Shown piece after piece: positions 23,218 to 34,343 of a DNA stretch of 60,000 nt. Positions within the stretch are counted from its first letter, which is position 1; the number at the start of each line of letters is the position of its first letter. The translations under genes were made by a program, and so were the position numbers. Origin of the DNA: Takakia lepidozioides (Eukaryota > Streptophyta > Takakiopsida > Takakiales > Takakiaceae); assembly GCA_030704615.1 (NCBI GenBank), contig CM060732.1, positions 69,609,053 to 69,669,052 on the forward strand. The letters are read 5' to 3'. The notes under the pieces are model-generated. The model ran no database searches. It saw only the letters and a program-made list of their open reading frames with translations, and was not told the origin of the DNA.

Positions 23218-26200
23218 ATGTCCACGCCTAGTAAGAAGCGCTCGACCGCCGAGGTAGCATCACCTCCTCCCACTTCTGCACATTCCAGCCCCGCGGTGCG
23301 AAGGAGCCCCCGCCTGGCTCGACTGAATCCGGTACAGATGGCCTCGGTGCGAGAGGGAAGGCAGAGCGGTGGGCGGTCTTCGAGTTCGGATTTTGACACA
23401 AGCGAGTATAGCATGGGCGACGACAATGAGGTGGAGGATAGTTCGGATGAAATTGCACCTCCATCTGCAGAGTCTCTCCAAAAGGTGCGCAAACGGCACA
23501 AAACCATTGCGCATGAGGTGAGTTCTACCCCTACTTGTGTTCTTGTTTTCTGGGCGTTGAGTTCTCCTGAAACTGAAACTGGGATGCACATATCCACAAA
23601 GTTGTTCAAACGGATGTCGTAGTATACAGGGCAGTAGAAGAAGAAGTGTTCTTCAGTTTCAATTTCCTTGCTGCGCCCTATGCAAGCTGGACATAGGCGG
23701 TCCTCCCGTTGCAGGTTTTCCCATCTGCCAGTCTCTATCCGTAGGTTGTGGGAACCCACCCTGAACCGCCCCAATGCCCTCAAGAGGGAAGGAGGTAAGG
23801 GTGCTGAAAGGTAATTTGGTCTGAAGATTCTATCATCGCGGAGCACCAAGAATGTCTCTCGATAGAAGTGGAGCTTTGTTGTGAGATTGGGTAGCATCCA
23901 AGTTCTCTTGACATGTAATTCCATAAGCTCTCTCCGAATGAGTCTGTTGCGGTCATGTCTGGATGTGATGTCCACCTCATGTGGGTTCATTGGTAATAGG
24001 AAAGCAGTAGAAAGTCCGTTACGTTTCAGTAAACTGTCCACTCGAGCATACTAGGAGTTCCCGAAACCTGCAGCTTTGAGCCTCATAGATGTTGTGAGGG
24101 CCCTTGCCACTAGCCCTTTGGGTGGAAGGGCCTGCAATCTATGGAGAAAGATTGTAAGCCTGAACTGTGCCTCGGATTGCAATGGTACACATGCGAACTC
24201 TGCACCTAGGATCTGAGATGGAGTTGTGCTCCTGGCGCCAAGCATTGCTTGGAGAAAAGATGACTGTAATGGTTCCAAATTCTTTTCCCACCAGGAGACA
24301 GGGACACCAGGTGCCCAGAACTCACAACCATCAATGGTAGCAGGGCTGACGACGGTGTCAAACAACCACTTTTTGGTCGGGGGATGCCGCAGATGTATTT
24401 GCTTGCATTTGGCGTGAAGGCGGACGGAGGCCGCCTTACCTTTAGTCAATCTGTCCAAGGCAGTGGCTGCAAAGTGAAACTTGGGGGAGTGGATAACCAG
24501 ACCTAGGTACCGGTATGATTTGACAATCTCAATTTCCTGCTGGTTGAAGATGAATCTACGATCAGCCTGGCCATTGAAGACCATGATCTTGGTCTTGCTA
24601 AGATTGACTTGCATCCCATAGTCTTTGCAGAACTGTTCCAAAATTTTGATATGGCGTTGCAGAAAGACCGGGGATTGTGCCAAAAGGGCAACATCATCAG
24701 CGTAGAGGAGATGTGATTGGGCAGAAAATGAAGTTAGGCAGAAAACATCCCTGAACATGTTTCAATTTGTGTCATGGGGGAGGACATCGTGGAAAAACCT
24801 TCAGGTCTACCACTGTGTGCAGAGGGACTAGTTTTTAGGTCAAGGAAATGTTGCTTTGTCACGTCATTGCACCTGCGTTGGAGTACGCATTTGCTATATG
24901 CGTTGATAACTCCAACGAGGCTAGGTCTGCAATATCCTTTCAATTGAATTGTGTCTACACCTGTGTTTACCAACATTGAGAGTCTTTAGGCCTTTTGGGG
25001 CTCCGTTGCTGGGCTCCGCCATACAGCCATCTGCTGATTGTGTGAATAGATGTCCACTGGATATGTGCAAAACCCGGATGGATGTTCTGTTTCCTGGTAA
25101 GTTTCATGTGGTACTGATGTGAACCCGCCCACATTCTGTTTCTTCACCAATGAATGGGCTTACATGTTATGAGGACATTATGTCCCTCTCCTTTTCAGTT
25201 TTTGGCACTTGCGCTGCAGGGGAGTGGGTTTGAGGTCAGCCAATCCATAGTTGTGGTTGTGGGATGGTTTGTGCTCTGGTGACGTTGTGTTCAGTAGGAC
25301 TACAGCTGATGCACCTTGTGTGTGGGATGTTTTTGGCAGCGGAAGGGGAGTGAAGCTGCAGCAAAGCACTCACAGCCACCACACAATGCCAACCAACACC
25401 AACCTTGGCACCCACCCCCTGCCGGATGGTCTCCACAACAGAGTGCACCATGGGGAGCCCCCCCTGCTTCGGGGTCGTGGCGCTGGCTTCCTGATGTTGC
25501 CACGTCACAATGGGGGCCTCCCACATCTCCATACGGCCCTCCCCCCTCCGGCACACATCAGCCACCCCCCACAACGTATGACGGCGCTGCTCCAGAGCAT
25601 GGGGGCAGGAAACGGACATCAGAACTGAGGAAGGAACGACGTCATGCCATGAAACAATGGGAAGGAGATCGAGAGGGAAGGGTGGCTGCAGGGCTAAAGC
25701 GCCACAAGGTGGAGGTGCATGGAAATGGAGTCATCAATGCTGGCTGCGAAGGTAAGGAACACTGGCAGCGTGATTTGCGTGGCCTGGCATTGCGTTACCT
25801 TGACTCAAGCGTACAAGACATTGACCAGCAGTCCCAGAGTGCCATGTCAACAGTAATAGAGGGCATAAATGGAATGTACGAGTACACACCTATCCCTGCC
25901 AATCGTGATTTTATAGTGAAGCAATGTGGGAAGATAATGAAAGGAGAAAGAGCAAAACTGAAAGATAAATGGGCGAAGACTGGTGTGAGGCCAATGAACA
26001 CTGAACCCGCCTATTGGGATAAGCTTGTTGCCTACTGGGAGTCCCCTCGTGGACTTGCAAAGGCTGAAGGGATGAAGCAAACGCGTGCTTGTGTCACGAA
26101 CCCCTCGCGTTGGGGCCGGGCAAGAGTTGCAGGCCAAGCAGCCCGTTTGGTAATCTCTCTCACCCCCTTCTCATTGCTCTTACGTTGTGGCATGTTCTGA

Positions 26201-28801
26201 TGGAAGAGACACCCACGAGTGGGTTTTATTGCTTGTGCAGAATTAGTTGTTATGTGATATGCAGGGCAGTGCTTTGTCCATATGCTCTGGCATTTTGTAC
26301 TGACAGTGTGTGGATGGGCAAATACAGAAAAGACGCAAAGTGCGGAGCCCGTCACTGTCCGAGCTCGGGGCGGAGTGCAAGAACGCTGCGACTGGCACCC
26401 CATCAGAGTCTGTTTTGAGCCAGGTATGTTTTGAAGTCCGGTTTCCATTCATGAATCTGTTGTTGTACTAAGATTTGGTGGGTATGTGGGGCCCCCACGC
26501 ATGGTACACGAGGGGTGTTATGCCAAACCTAGCCATCTCCGAATGCCTGAAATCCTGCACATTCGGCCTCTTCTTCTGGTTTTTAGCAGTACGGGTGGGT
26601 GTTTGTATGCGTAGGGAGCGGGGAACTCAATGGCAGCCCGCATTGGGGCCCTGGAGAGGCTTGCGGCTCTCTCTGCGGAGCGGGAGAGGGGAATGGAAGC
26701 ACAACTGAAGAAGATAGTGGAACTCATGATGGGGCAAAAAGGGGGTGTGACGGGTGGCATTATGGAAGACCCCCCCTGCTACGACCATTGTACCTGACAA
26801 GGACGAAGTAATTGTAGTGGGTAGGGATGTGACAGAGGCCCGGGCTGTTGTTGATGATACTCACAGTGGGGGGCAGGGTCCACTCGTTGAAGAGGGAGAG
26901 GTCCAGCAAGTTGTTGGGGATGACATGGACGATGGGGGGGTCATTGCTCATGATGGGGGAAAAGGGGAAGCTGTAGGGGGAGAGGGTGGTAGTTTGCCTG
27001 GTCCAGGCTGCAGGGGGACCAAAACTTTGCCCTCCGGGGTGACTGTTGTCTCCCAACCCACTGAGGTGAGACCCCGTGACACCCCTTCAAAAGCTCCTTT
27101 CATAGAAAAGTCAAAACTAATTGTTCTAGACCTGAACGGGATCCTGTGCCACTCTATTCCTAACTTTCAGCCCAACCCGAGGCGTCATTGGCCATGGGTG
27201 TTGACCACCAACAAGTATGTTTTCCCAAGGTCCCAGGTCTGCGAGTTTTTAAACCTTCTCTTCCGGTATTTCTACGTTGGGATATGGTCCTGTGCTTCCA
27301 AGGGGAATGTTGCAGACATCTTCAAAGTGGTCATGCAGGGGGTCAAGGGTTCTCCCCTCGTTGTGTGGTCACAAGAGGAGTGTGACCCCTTGACAGAGCC
27401 ACACCCCACAAAAGGGCCTGCCGTACAGAACTTACAGAAGAGACTGTCGAGGGTGTGGTCGGAATTTTCTGGATTTAACGAATCCAACACCCTCCTAGTG
27501 GATGATTCACCACACAAGGGGAGGGGGAACTCCCCTTTGAACATGGTCCATCCATTGTCGTTTGATGTCACTGGCAATGTCAGTGAGGGGCCCGATTCAG
27601 ACTACCTTTTAGAAACAGTCTGGCCCTACTGCCAAGATTTGTTTTGCTCCAAGGATGTGCGTGTCTTCACAAGCACGCGGAAGCTGACCCCAACTGGCAG
27701 CTGGAATGTGGGAGAGGATGGGGTCGTTGGGGGAAGTACTTCTGCGCCCATGCAGGTGAAACTAACCTTACTATTTGCAACATGACATCGAAGCCAAAGT
27801 CCATGTTTGTTTTGTTCCCCCGGATGCCCTCTCACGCAAGGCTGGCACTATATGTTTTGCAGGGACCACATGTACAGGGAGTGGCAGTGGGGTCGAATGT
27901 GAAGAAGGTGGGTCCTGTGCCTACGACCATAGTGCTACGGCGGCAACATTCCGGATTCCCCCCCCCCGGGCATGAGTAGGCAGCGCCCAAGGTATGGTTG
28001 TTCCCAGCCCCTCTCCGCAAACTTACTTGGTTGGTTTCTTTATGGATACACTTCCTGAAGCGTTGCAATGTGTATTCATTGCAGGTGAGCAAGAGGAGTG
28101 GGCTGTCCCTGGCACCATCATCGCAGCAGGACGTGGTTCCCCAGGCATGCATTCATGGCTCCTTGCTTTGCCTGGCTGGTTTTTAGTAGGGTTATTTTTG
28201 CCAGGAAGTTGTAGTGCTAGGGTCTGAGCAGGGTGTTTGTTAGCTTGCTCCGTGGAGGTGTGTTTATACCATTGCAACCACCAGAGTTCATGTTATTCTT
28301 ATCCGTCTGACTAAACCTCTTTTTGCTACTGCAGTTGAAGACACGTGGGCAGCTTTCCTCAGTTGGCACCCTCAGCGACAAGCTTCGCTTCAAGGTACGT
28401 TGGTACACCGTGAATTGGCTGCTGATTCAGTATTGTGGCAACCAAGATTGTTTCCATGCCCAGCTGCGCTTGACTTTCACCTGTCATTGCTATGTTTGTT
28501 GCTGAGTGGACCCTGATGTTGGTGTCTGCAAATATCAAATCTTGTGTTTCTCCTGAACCCCCATGACAAGCGGTCAAAGACAGCCGCCGCCAAGGCGGAA
28601 GTGGTGGGAATAGCCGGGGTTGACAAGTTCCACTGCAAGGACATTCGATCCGGGTGGTACAAGGTGAAAGTCCACGAGATCATGCTTCCAAGTGTTACAT
28701 TGCCTTGCCCAAATGTGGACGATGCCCCCCCCCCAGACCACACTACCGCACGTGAAAGGCACGGTGACTCTGTGGCCAGAGAAGAGTATGAGGAAAGGTG
28801 A
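23218..28801 (+). CDS. En/Spm-type transposon gene with C-terminal HAD/FCP1-like phosphatase domain (multi-exon)
   Basis: Supported exons: 23218-23517 (MSTPSKKRSTAE..., basic and Ser/Pro-rich), 25340-26149, 26328-26423, 26615 to about 27752, then smaller exons including 28335-28394 and about 28569-28801. Introns have GT-AG ends and the first joins keep phase. Exon 25340-26149 contains DKWAKTGVRPMNTEPAYWDKLVAYWESPRG followed by SRWGRARVAGQAARLV, which is the Transposase_24 (Ptta/En/Spm) pattern. A coiled coil (ALERLAALSAERERGMEAQL) follows. From 27116: SKLIVLDLNGILCHS, YVGIWSCASKGNVADIF, PLVVWSQEECDPLTE and NTLLVDDSPHKG, which are the ordered motifs of an NIF/FCP1-type HAD domain. In motif I the second Asp is Asn (DLNGIL). 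A one-base slip in a seven-C run (26770-26776) separates MEDPP from ATTIVPDKDE. A LINE fragment sits in the first intron. Confidence 0.6.
23560..24980 (-). mobile_element. Truncated LINE (reverse transcriptase fragment) inside the CACTA intron
   Basis: The minus-strand frame reads LLYADDVALLAQSP (the RT catalytic YADD box), YGMQVNLSKTKIMVFNG, SYRYLGLVIHSPKF and on to a C-terminal zinc-finger-like segment, REDRLCPACIGR...EHFFFYCPVY. One in-frame TAG (24051-24053) interrupts an otherwise continuous frame. Upstream, 24976-24760 keeps an earlier RT piece (LKGYCRPSLVGVINAYSKCVLQRR) in another frame, and the intervening RT region is missing. It is 5' truncated, with no clear target duplication or poly-A tail. 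Its left limit lies close to the splice donor at 23518. Confidence 0.75.
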
Positions 28802-29921
28802 AAGTATCAAGTGACATTTCATGTTTGTAGTCCCTGTTGGATGTGTAATGATACTCATAGAAGTGTGTATGATACTCACGTTACCAGTTTTGAACATTTG
28901 GGCCATGACAGTTTAAGTGATGTCCGGCAACCATGTATGTTGGCATTTAGTCTTGCTCATATGCAGGTGTGCCATGACGGTCTCTAATTTGAATGTAATA
29001 TCACATTTCCTGACTTGTCGTCATGTCCGTCCACCTTCTATGTGTATGTGTGATGGTCTTTGGTCTCCCTGTTGCCTCATCTATTTGGTTCATTAGCGTG
29101 ATGTTGTGCATGCATCGTGGTCTGTGTTCTCAGTCTCGCCCAGTATCATTGCTTCTCAATCCCCCCTGCATATGGGTGAACCACTAAAACCAGTAGAATG
29201 CATCAGAACCATATTTTCAGCTTAGAATGCAGGTCAGTTGGAAACTCACACAAACCACTACAAGTGCTCATTTTTGTGCTTTCCTACTGTAGTGCAACCA
29301 ACTAGCACAGTGGCAGCGGAGTTGGCCAAAGCAGTCCCGAGATGGCACAAGCACTCTACGTCTTTCCACTAGCAGTCGTACCCGTCACTGCCATTGCGTG
29401 GGGACGACGCCACGCGTCGACCCACACACTCTCCACGTGGTCTCCGTGGATTCGTCTACCGGAAGTTGTGCAGTTGACTTCGCCAGTGGCTGTTGCGACG
29501 TCACATGCAGCACTCCAAGTGATGTGGCCGAATGCGATGTGGCGTCTTGGGCCAGTGGCCATGCGGCAGCATTGCCGCTCGTCGCGGCGCCGCCACATCG
29601 GCATCCACGTCCGCATCCACGTCCGCGTCCATGTGTCACCGCGCCCCGGGTGAGTCAGTCCACTCGTCCGGAGGGAAAAGTCAAAGTCAGCCCAAAAGGT
29701 TAGACACACGGGCGGCCCGCCTGGTTACGCCACGTGGTTCTTCAGCATTAATCGCATTAATCGTTGAGCAGTTGTTCGCGCGTCTACGTCCTTTACCACT
29801 CCAATCATTGGATGTCCAACCCAACTACCACGTCTGTTGTAACTAGTCTGTTGTAACTTCCAGTCGATCCCAATTTTTTGACTTTTACGACTCAAAATGA
29901 GTCGTTACCCCAGTGGTAAAT
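28802..29921. other. CACTA 3' untranslated and subterminal region
   Basis: AT-rich to about 29,300, then GC-rich with CACGT/GACGT and CATCCACGTCCGCATC-like short repeats (29596-29635), and the GACTC/GAGTC motifs near the end. No gene recognised. Confidence 0.5.
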
Positions 29922-29940
29922 GACACGAATGCTTCTAGTG

Positions 29941-30240
29941 TAGTCACATATCAAGGAATGCATGTACTAACCAGTCCTAGTCCTAGACCTAGTCACATAC
30001 CAATGAATGCATGTCCTAATCAGTCCTAGTCCTACTTCTTTCTAGTCACATATCAAGGAATGCATGTCCAAATCGGTCCTAGTCCTAGTCATTGTCCTTT
30101 TCTAGTCACATTTCAAGGAGTGCATGTACTAATGGAGTACATGTACATCGACTTCTAGTCCCTCCAAATCAAATTACATGGAGTGCATGCTATTTTGTCC
30201 TATCTAGTCATAATATAAGGAGTGCATGCTAGCGAGTCGT
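29941..30240. repeat. Minisatellite (right flank of the CACTA element)
   Basis: Four or five degenerate units of TAGTCACATATCAAGGAATG + CATGTACTAACCAGTCCTAG type, with period around 55-60 bp, continuous with the array at 20330-20498. Confidence 0.8.
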
Positions 30241-30557
30241 ACTTCTAGTCCATCCCAGGCCTGTTTACAATGAGTACCAGTCCATGAACAAGAGGAACAT
30301 CTTCAAGACACTCCAATTCAGGACATGAGCTGGACATAGTGTCCACAATTGAGTACAGTAATCTTAGTCCACTGGTAGGTTTACAAGTGACGATGTACCT
30401 GGTCTAGGGAAAATGTACGAGGCAACCCAAACAACACAATGGCAGTTGACAAACTCCAACATAGTCCAATACAGTTATATACAGTAGTAAGTGTAGAAGG
30501 ATTGTAAAGTACTGAGAGCCCACACAAACACTGTAAAGAGAGGGTTCTGTAGTGTGA
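30241..30557. other. Spacer before the gypsy element
   Basis: No gene, repeat or terminus recognised. Confidence 0.5.
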
Positions 30558-32180
30558 AAAGAAGGGGCGTGAATCCCCTTCTGCTTAATCCTAAAGCTGT
30601 GGTCCTCCCCTCCCCCCCCCCAGTTGATTGTGCCCAGCAAAGGGAAGGAGCATTCTTACTCTGTCCAACCATCGTCACACGGCTATATGGGTTTTCCTTC
30701 AGGTTCGTTCGTGATCAGAGTTTACGGAATCCTCATCCACGCCGCAGCGGAAGAGAAGACATGGATGGGGAGTTTTTTGAATTGTTCTTGCTCTCGGTTC
30801 TACTTCTATACAACAGCCTGGCCCTATGATCACGGCGCCAACAGTGTTGGCGTGATCTTTTCTGTGATGCAAGCAGCCCAATGGCAGCGGTAAACAGGAC
30901 CCTTTGTGTGAAGCCCCCTTGAGCAGTGACACGTCGGAAATCCCCTTTTGTAATGGTGACACAGATTTAGGAGAAGGCAGCTCAGGTCTTCTTGAACTGC
31001 AGAGGCACTGGTTTCATTCAAGGTTCAGGTTTTCTTCATCTCACCTCCCCAAATTGGCCATCCCCCCCCCCCATCAGCCCTTTTGCTGAACAGCTCTCTC
31101 ATTTCCCAAATCCCCTTTTCTCTCTCTCTCTCTCTCTCTCTTCCCTTTTTTGTCTGTTTCTCTATCTCTATCTATGTCTACAGGCTCCTCACTTCTTCAC
31201 AACAACACATCTATCATGTAATGCAAATGCACACTCTGCCAAGCATCCAGTGCAGCCAGCCTTGAAGTCATCCTCGGTCTCTCAAGACACAACCATCTTC
31301 TTCATCAGTCTCTCTCTCCCTCTCTCCCTCTTGTCCCTTCTTCTCTGTTTCTCTCTCTCTTCACTCATTTCTCTTACTGACACCACAACATCAGGTGCAT
31401 CCATCCTTTCCATGTTCTGGTTTGAAGTCCAAAGTCTCCATTCCATTTCAAAAAAACCTTTTCCTCTATCACATGTCTCCACCTTCTCTCTTCTACCAAG
31501 ATGCAGTCCTAAATCTACCAAAGCAATCTCTAAGTTTCCCCCCAAAAGAAGCCCACAGTCCACAGACTTATCTGTTTTTATCCTCTAGTGAAGCGGTGGG
31601 TCTGCCTGTCAAGGTGGCACCTCGCCATCGCCTGTCAGCAGCCACTTCAACCTTTTCTCCTTGTCTTGATTCCAGTCTTTATCATGCCATGATGGCTCCT
31701 CTTCAGCCCTTGGAACATCCTGTGGCTTGCCCACTAAATCGCTCTATGCAATTCTTTCTTACGAATCGACCTGGTCCTATAACAAGAAGACACAAAAGTA
31801 GCTAGAAGCTTGATGACAGAGAACCTGAGATGCCACATAGCCAGCACTCCACATGCTTTATCCCCCCCATTGATTGTGTCCAGACTCTCTTCCTTGTGCT
31901 TCCAGCAGCTGGCCGTTTTCCTTGCTTGCTCATCTGCCCATAACTGTCATCTTCAAGGCAATAGCGGCCGCGGTGGTGCGCCCCTCTCCTTACATGCTCC
32001 TATCTCCTGGAATTGATCATCACACTGAGAGAGGCGGCACCACTTCCCTTTACACAGAATACCAAGCAGAGGCACTTAATGTCGCTTCCTAAACCAAGCA
32101 AAATCCCACAGCGTAGGTACAACCTCCCAACAGCAGGCTGCCCTGCCAACACCACTGCTCGCAGCAGCTGCGACGAGTCA
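30558..32180 (-). repeat. 3' LTR of the gypsy element
   Basis: It matches 38876-40194 over at least 1.3 kb with about 1-2% differences by eye, mostly transitions plus indels in C, TC and A runs. The internal limit is placed at 32180 because a purine-rich tract (minus-strand AAAGAGGAAGAAGACGGG, 32181-32200) directly precedes TGACTC there. A second candidate tract at about 32462-32472 would lengthen the LTR by about 280 bp. The (TC)n block is at 31111-31142. Confidence 0.75.
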
Positions 32181-32468
32181 CCCGTCTTCTTCCTCTTTGT
32201 TTTTCTCAACCCGTGATTTTAGGTTAAGCACCAGTGATGAAAACGTTCATCGCATGGATGAAAATACACACTGTCATGACTTAGCCATTTTTTCTCCTGG
32301 CAAAGCATAAGCTCAGTGTGCCCATGAAATTACCTGCATGCAGGGATACATCCCTCCTGTAGTTGGGATAACGGGCACTCCCATTATGTGATGTAGGTCT
32401 TAACGGTAAAACAAAAATGTAATGTCACTCCCCTGCATTCACACTACATATGTAGTGTGTCTCCCTTT

Positions 32469-33569
32469 TCAAGTGTCAGGGTCCTCACTGACCACCTTCA
32501 CTGGCTGATCACCCACTGGTGGTATGAAGGGTTTCAAGTCCCTCCTACTTCTTACCCATTCCTTGTTTGCCCCATCTCTTAGCCTGCATCTGCGTGCAGC
32601 TTCCCTTGTCCTTGTGGTGTTTCCCGCATCTTTGTACCCCAAAAAGTCATAGGGTCCCTCCCATGGAGATGTCATGGAAGACTTCTTCCCAGGCCTCATC
32701 ATCATCACCTTGCTGTTCTCCATCAACCTGCAGTAGTTGTGCCCTGTTTGATGTTTCCTTGCATAATCTCTTGCCTGCTGACGCTGCGCTTTCTTCACAT
32801 TTTTTCGCAGCTTAGCTTTTATCTCTGAGAGGAGCTGGATTTTTTTTTGCATCATAAGTGTGACCTCTGCAACAGATCCATCAAGATTTACTGCTGTTGT
32901 GAGAAAGTGCAACCTGTTATCGATCCCTAGTCTTGGAATCCTACCAGTCAGCACTTGAAAAGGTGAGAATCCTGTTGAAGCATGAATACCCGTTCTGTAA
33001 CCAAACAAGGCTTTGTATAGGTTCTGATCCCACTCAGTGTCGTTTCCAACTCCCAAGGTGGTGATGCTCTGCTTGAGTGACTCAATCACTCTTTCCACCA
33101 TACCAAGCGGCCAGTAGGGAGCGCTATGCTCTCTTTTTATACCATATTCGCGGCAGGTATCTTCAAACTCACCTGTGCCAGTGAGCAATGTGTGGGGGCA
33201 GCTATACCTGTTAATGACTTCCTCCTCAAGAAAGCGGGCAGTAAGTGCTGCTGTATGATCTGCCACTGGTGCAGAATCTATCCATTTTGAGAAGTGATCT
33301 ATTGCCACTAGAAAGTACTGATTTCCCCTGCTGGTTATAGGTAATGGTCCTGCCGTGTCAATTGCAACTCTGAAAAACAGATCCACTACTGGAATATTGT
33401 GCAGTTTTGAGCTACCTGAGCGCAACACCCCGTTCTGTTTAGCCATCTGACATTCGCCACAGCCTTTGAGTACTTGCCTGATGAGTTTTGTTCTGTCATG
33501 CCAGAAATACCGTCGACATATCTCCTCTTGTGTTCTTCGGACTCCAAAATGGCCCGTGGCCTTATGCAC
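32469..33569 (-). pseudogene. Integrase domain of the gypsy element, catalytic segment damaged
   Basis: The 366-aa frame begins in the zinc-binding region (HKATGH...CGEC, His and Cys of the HHCC finger). The first catalytic Asp is at residue 71 (AIDTAGPLP). At residues 128-135 the sequence is LLTGTGEF, where gypsy integrases have a D-N-G segment. The spacing to the final Glu (VER, residue 159) is only 27 residues instead of the usual 35. An in-frame deletion of about eight residues has therefore removed the second catalytic Asp. C-terminal PWEGPYDF and WVRSRRDLKPF match the GPY/F module. Confidence 0.85.
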
Positions 33570-34343
33570 TTCAGTGATTATTGCCTCTCTGTCCGTTCTT
33601 GGTGGAACTACCCTTCCCTCAAAGTAGACCTCACCCTTGAGATAGGAGTACTGCCTGGCCCCCTGTTGGCTCTTTTGCTCTCCTCCTTTGTCAGATAGTC
33701 ATTGACTTCTCCAAAACATAAGAGATGCATAACTTCCACATCATCCAGTACATCAGGTTGCCTTTCCTCCTTAACAGCCACCGTATGATTGTCAGAGCTG
33801 ATGAGAGACCTTTTCCCCCATCTTTCAGCTTCGCGTAATAGTGACATCTGAGTGGCCTTGGTGGGTGTGCTCCATGGCACCCAGTCCCCTTCATCATCCC
33901 TGTTATAAGAAGAAGTGTCTTGTTCGGAACAATGTGGCCCATCACTGTCTGAAGAAAAAAATGTCTTGGTGGAACACTCACCCCCCCATGTTCTCTTCAA
34001 CTGGCCATTCTGACGAGGAAGTCACCCGAGTTTTTTTTTTGTTTCTGTGCTTGTAGATTGTTGAAGAATGGTGTTTCTTGCAAGCTTCCCTCTTCATCGT
34101 TTGATCGTTCCTTCACAATTTTGCCGGCTGGCTGTACCTTGCTTAGCTCCTGATCACGAGCATGAGATCCTTGGGTAATCACATGGATGGTGGGACAAAA
34201 GGCCATCAGATCTTCCTCTTCTTTGTTGTTGATTGCAGGATCCTCCTTTTTCCTGCACCCATATCTTTCCAAATACCCTCCCTGACCAGATTGACAGGAC
34301 TTGATTGATCAATTCCCTTTCCTTGTTTCTTGGCAGCCAAAGT
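33570..34343 (-). pseudogene. Degraded RNase H to integrase connector of the gypsy element
   Basis: No uninterrupted frame. Short acidic ORF fragments are consistent with the connector between RNase H and integrase. Confidence 0.4.

Larger units (their letters stand above)
20499..29940. mobile_element. CACTA (En/Spm) transposon, 9442 bp, with captured HAD-like domain
   Basis: The left end CACTAGAAGCATTCGTGTC (20499-20517) is repeated in perfect inverted orientation at 29922-29940 (19 of 19). A 3-bp TAG target duplication flanks it (20496-20498 and 29941-29943), as expected for CACTA elements. Subterminal sequence near both ends contains repeated ACGACTC/GAGTCGT motifs. Inside are a truncated TNP2-like exon (minus, near the left end), a multi-exon En/Spm-type gene (plus), and a LINE fragment. 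No complete TNP2 catalytic region is visible, so the copy is probably non-autonomous. Confidence 0.88.

Noticed and set aside
25236-25628. ORFs overlapping the second exon of the CACTA gene in other frames
   Set aside because: They are shadows of the Pro/Gln-rich exon, which joins in phase with flanking exons.
30558-31110. Independent gene (residues of NPLLLNPKAVV type) at 30.55 and 38.88 kb
   Set aside because: Identical ORFs in both places are explained by the duplicated LTR.
31083-31588. Ser/Leu-rich ORFs within both LTRs
   Set aside because: They derive from the TC-rich tract and occur in both LTR copies. They are not a gene.
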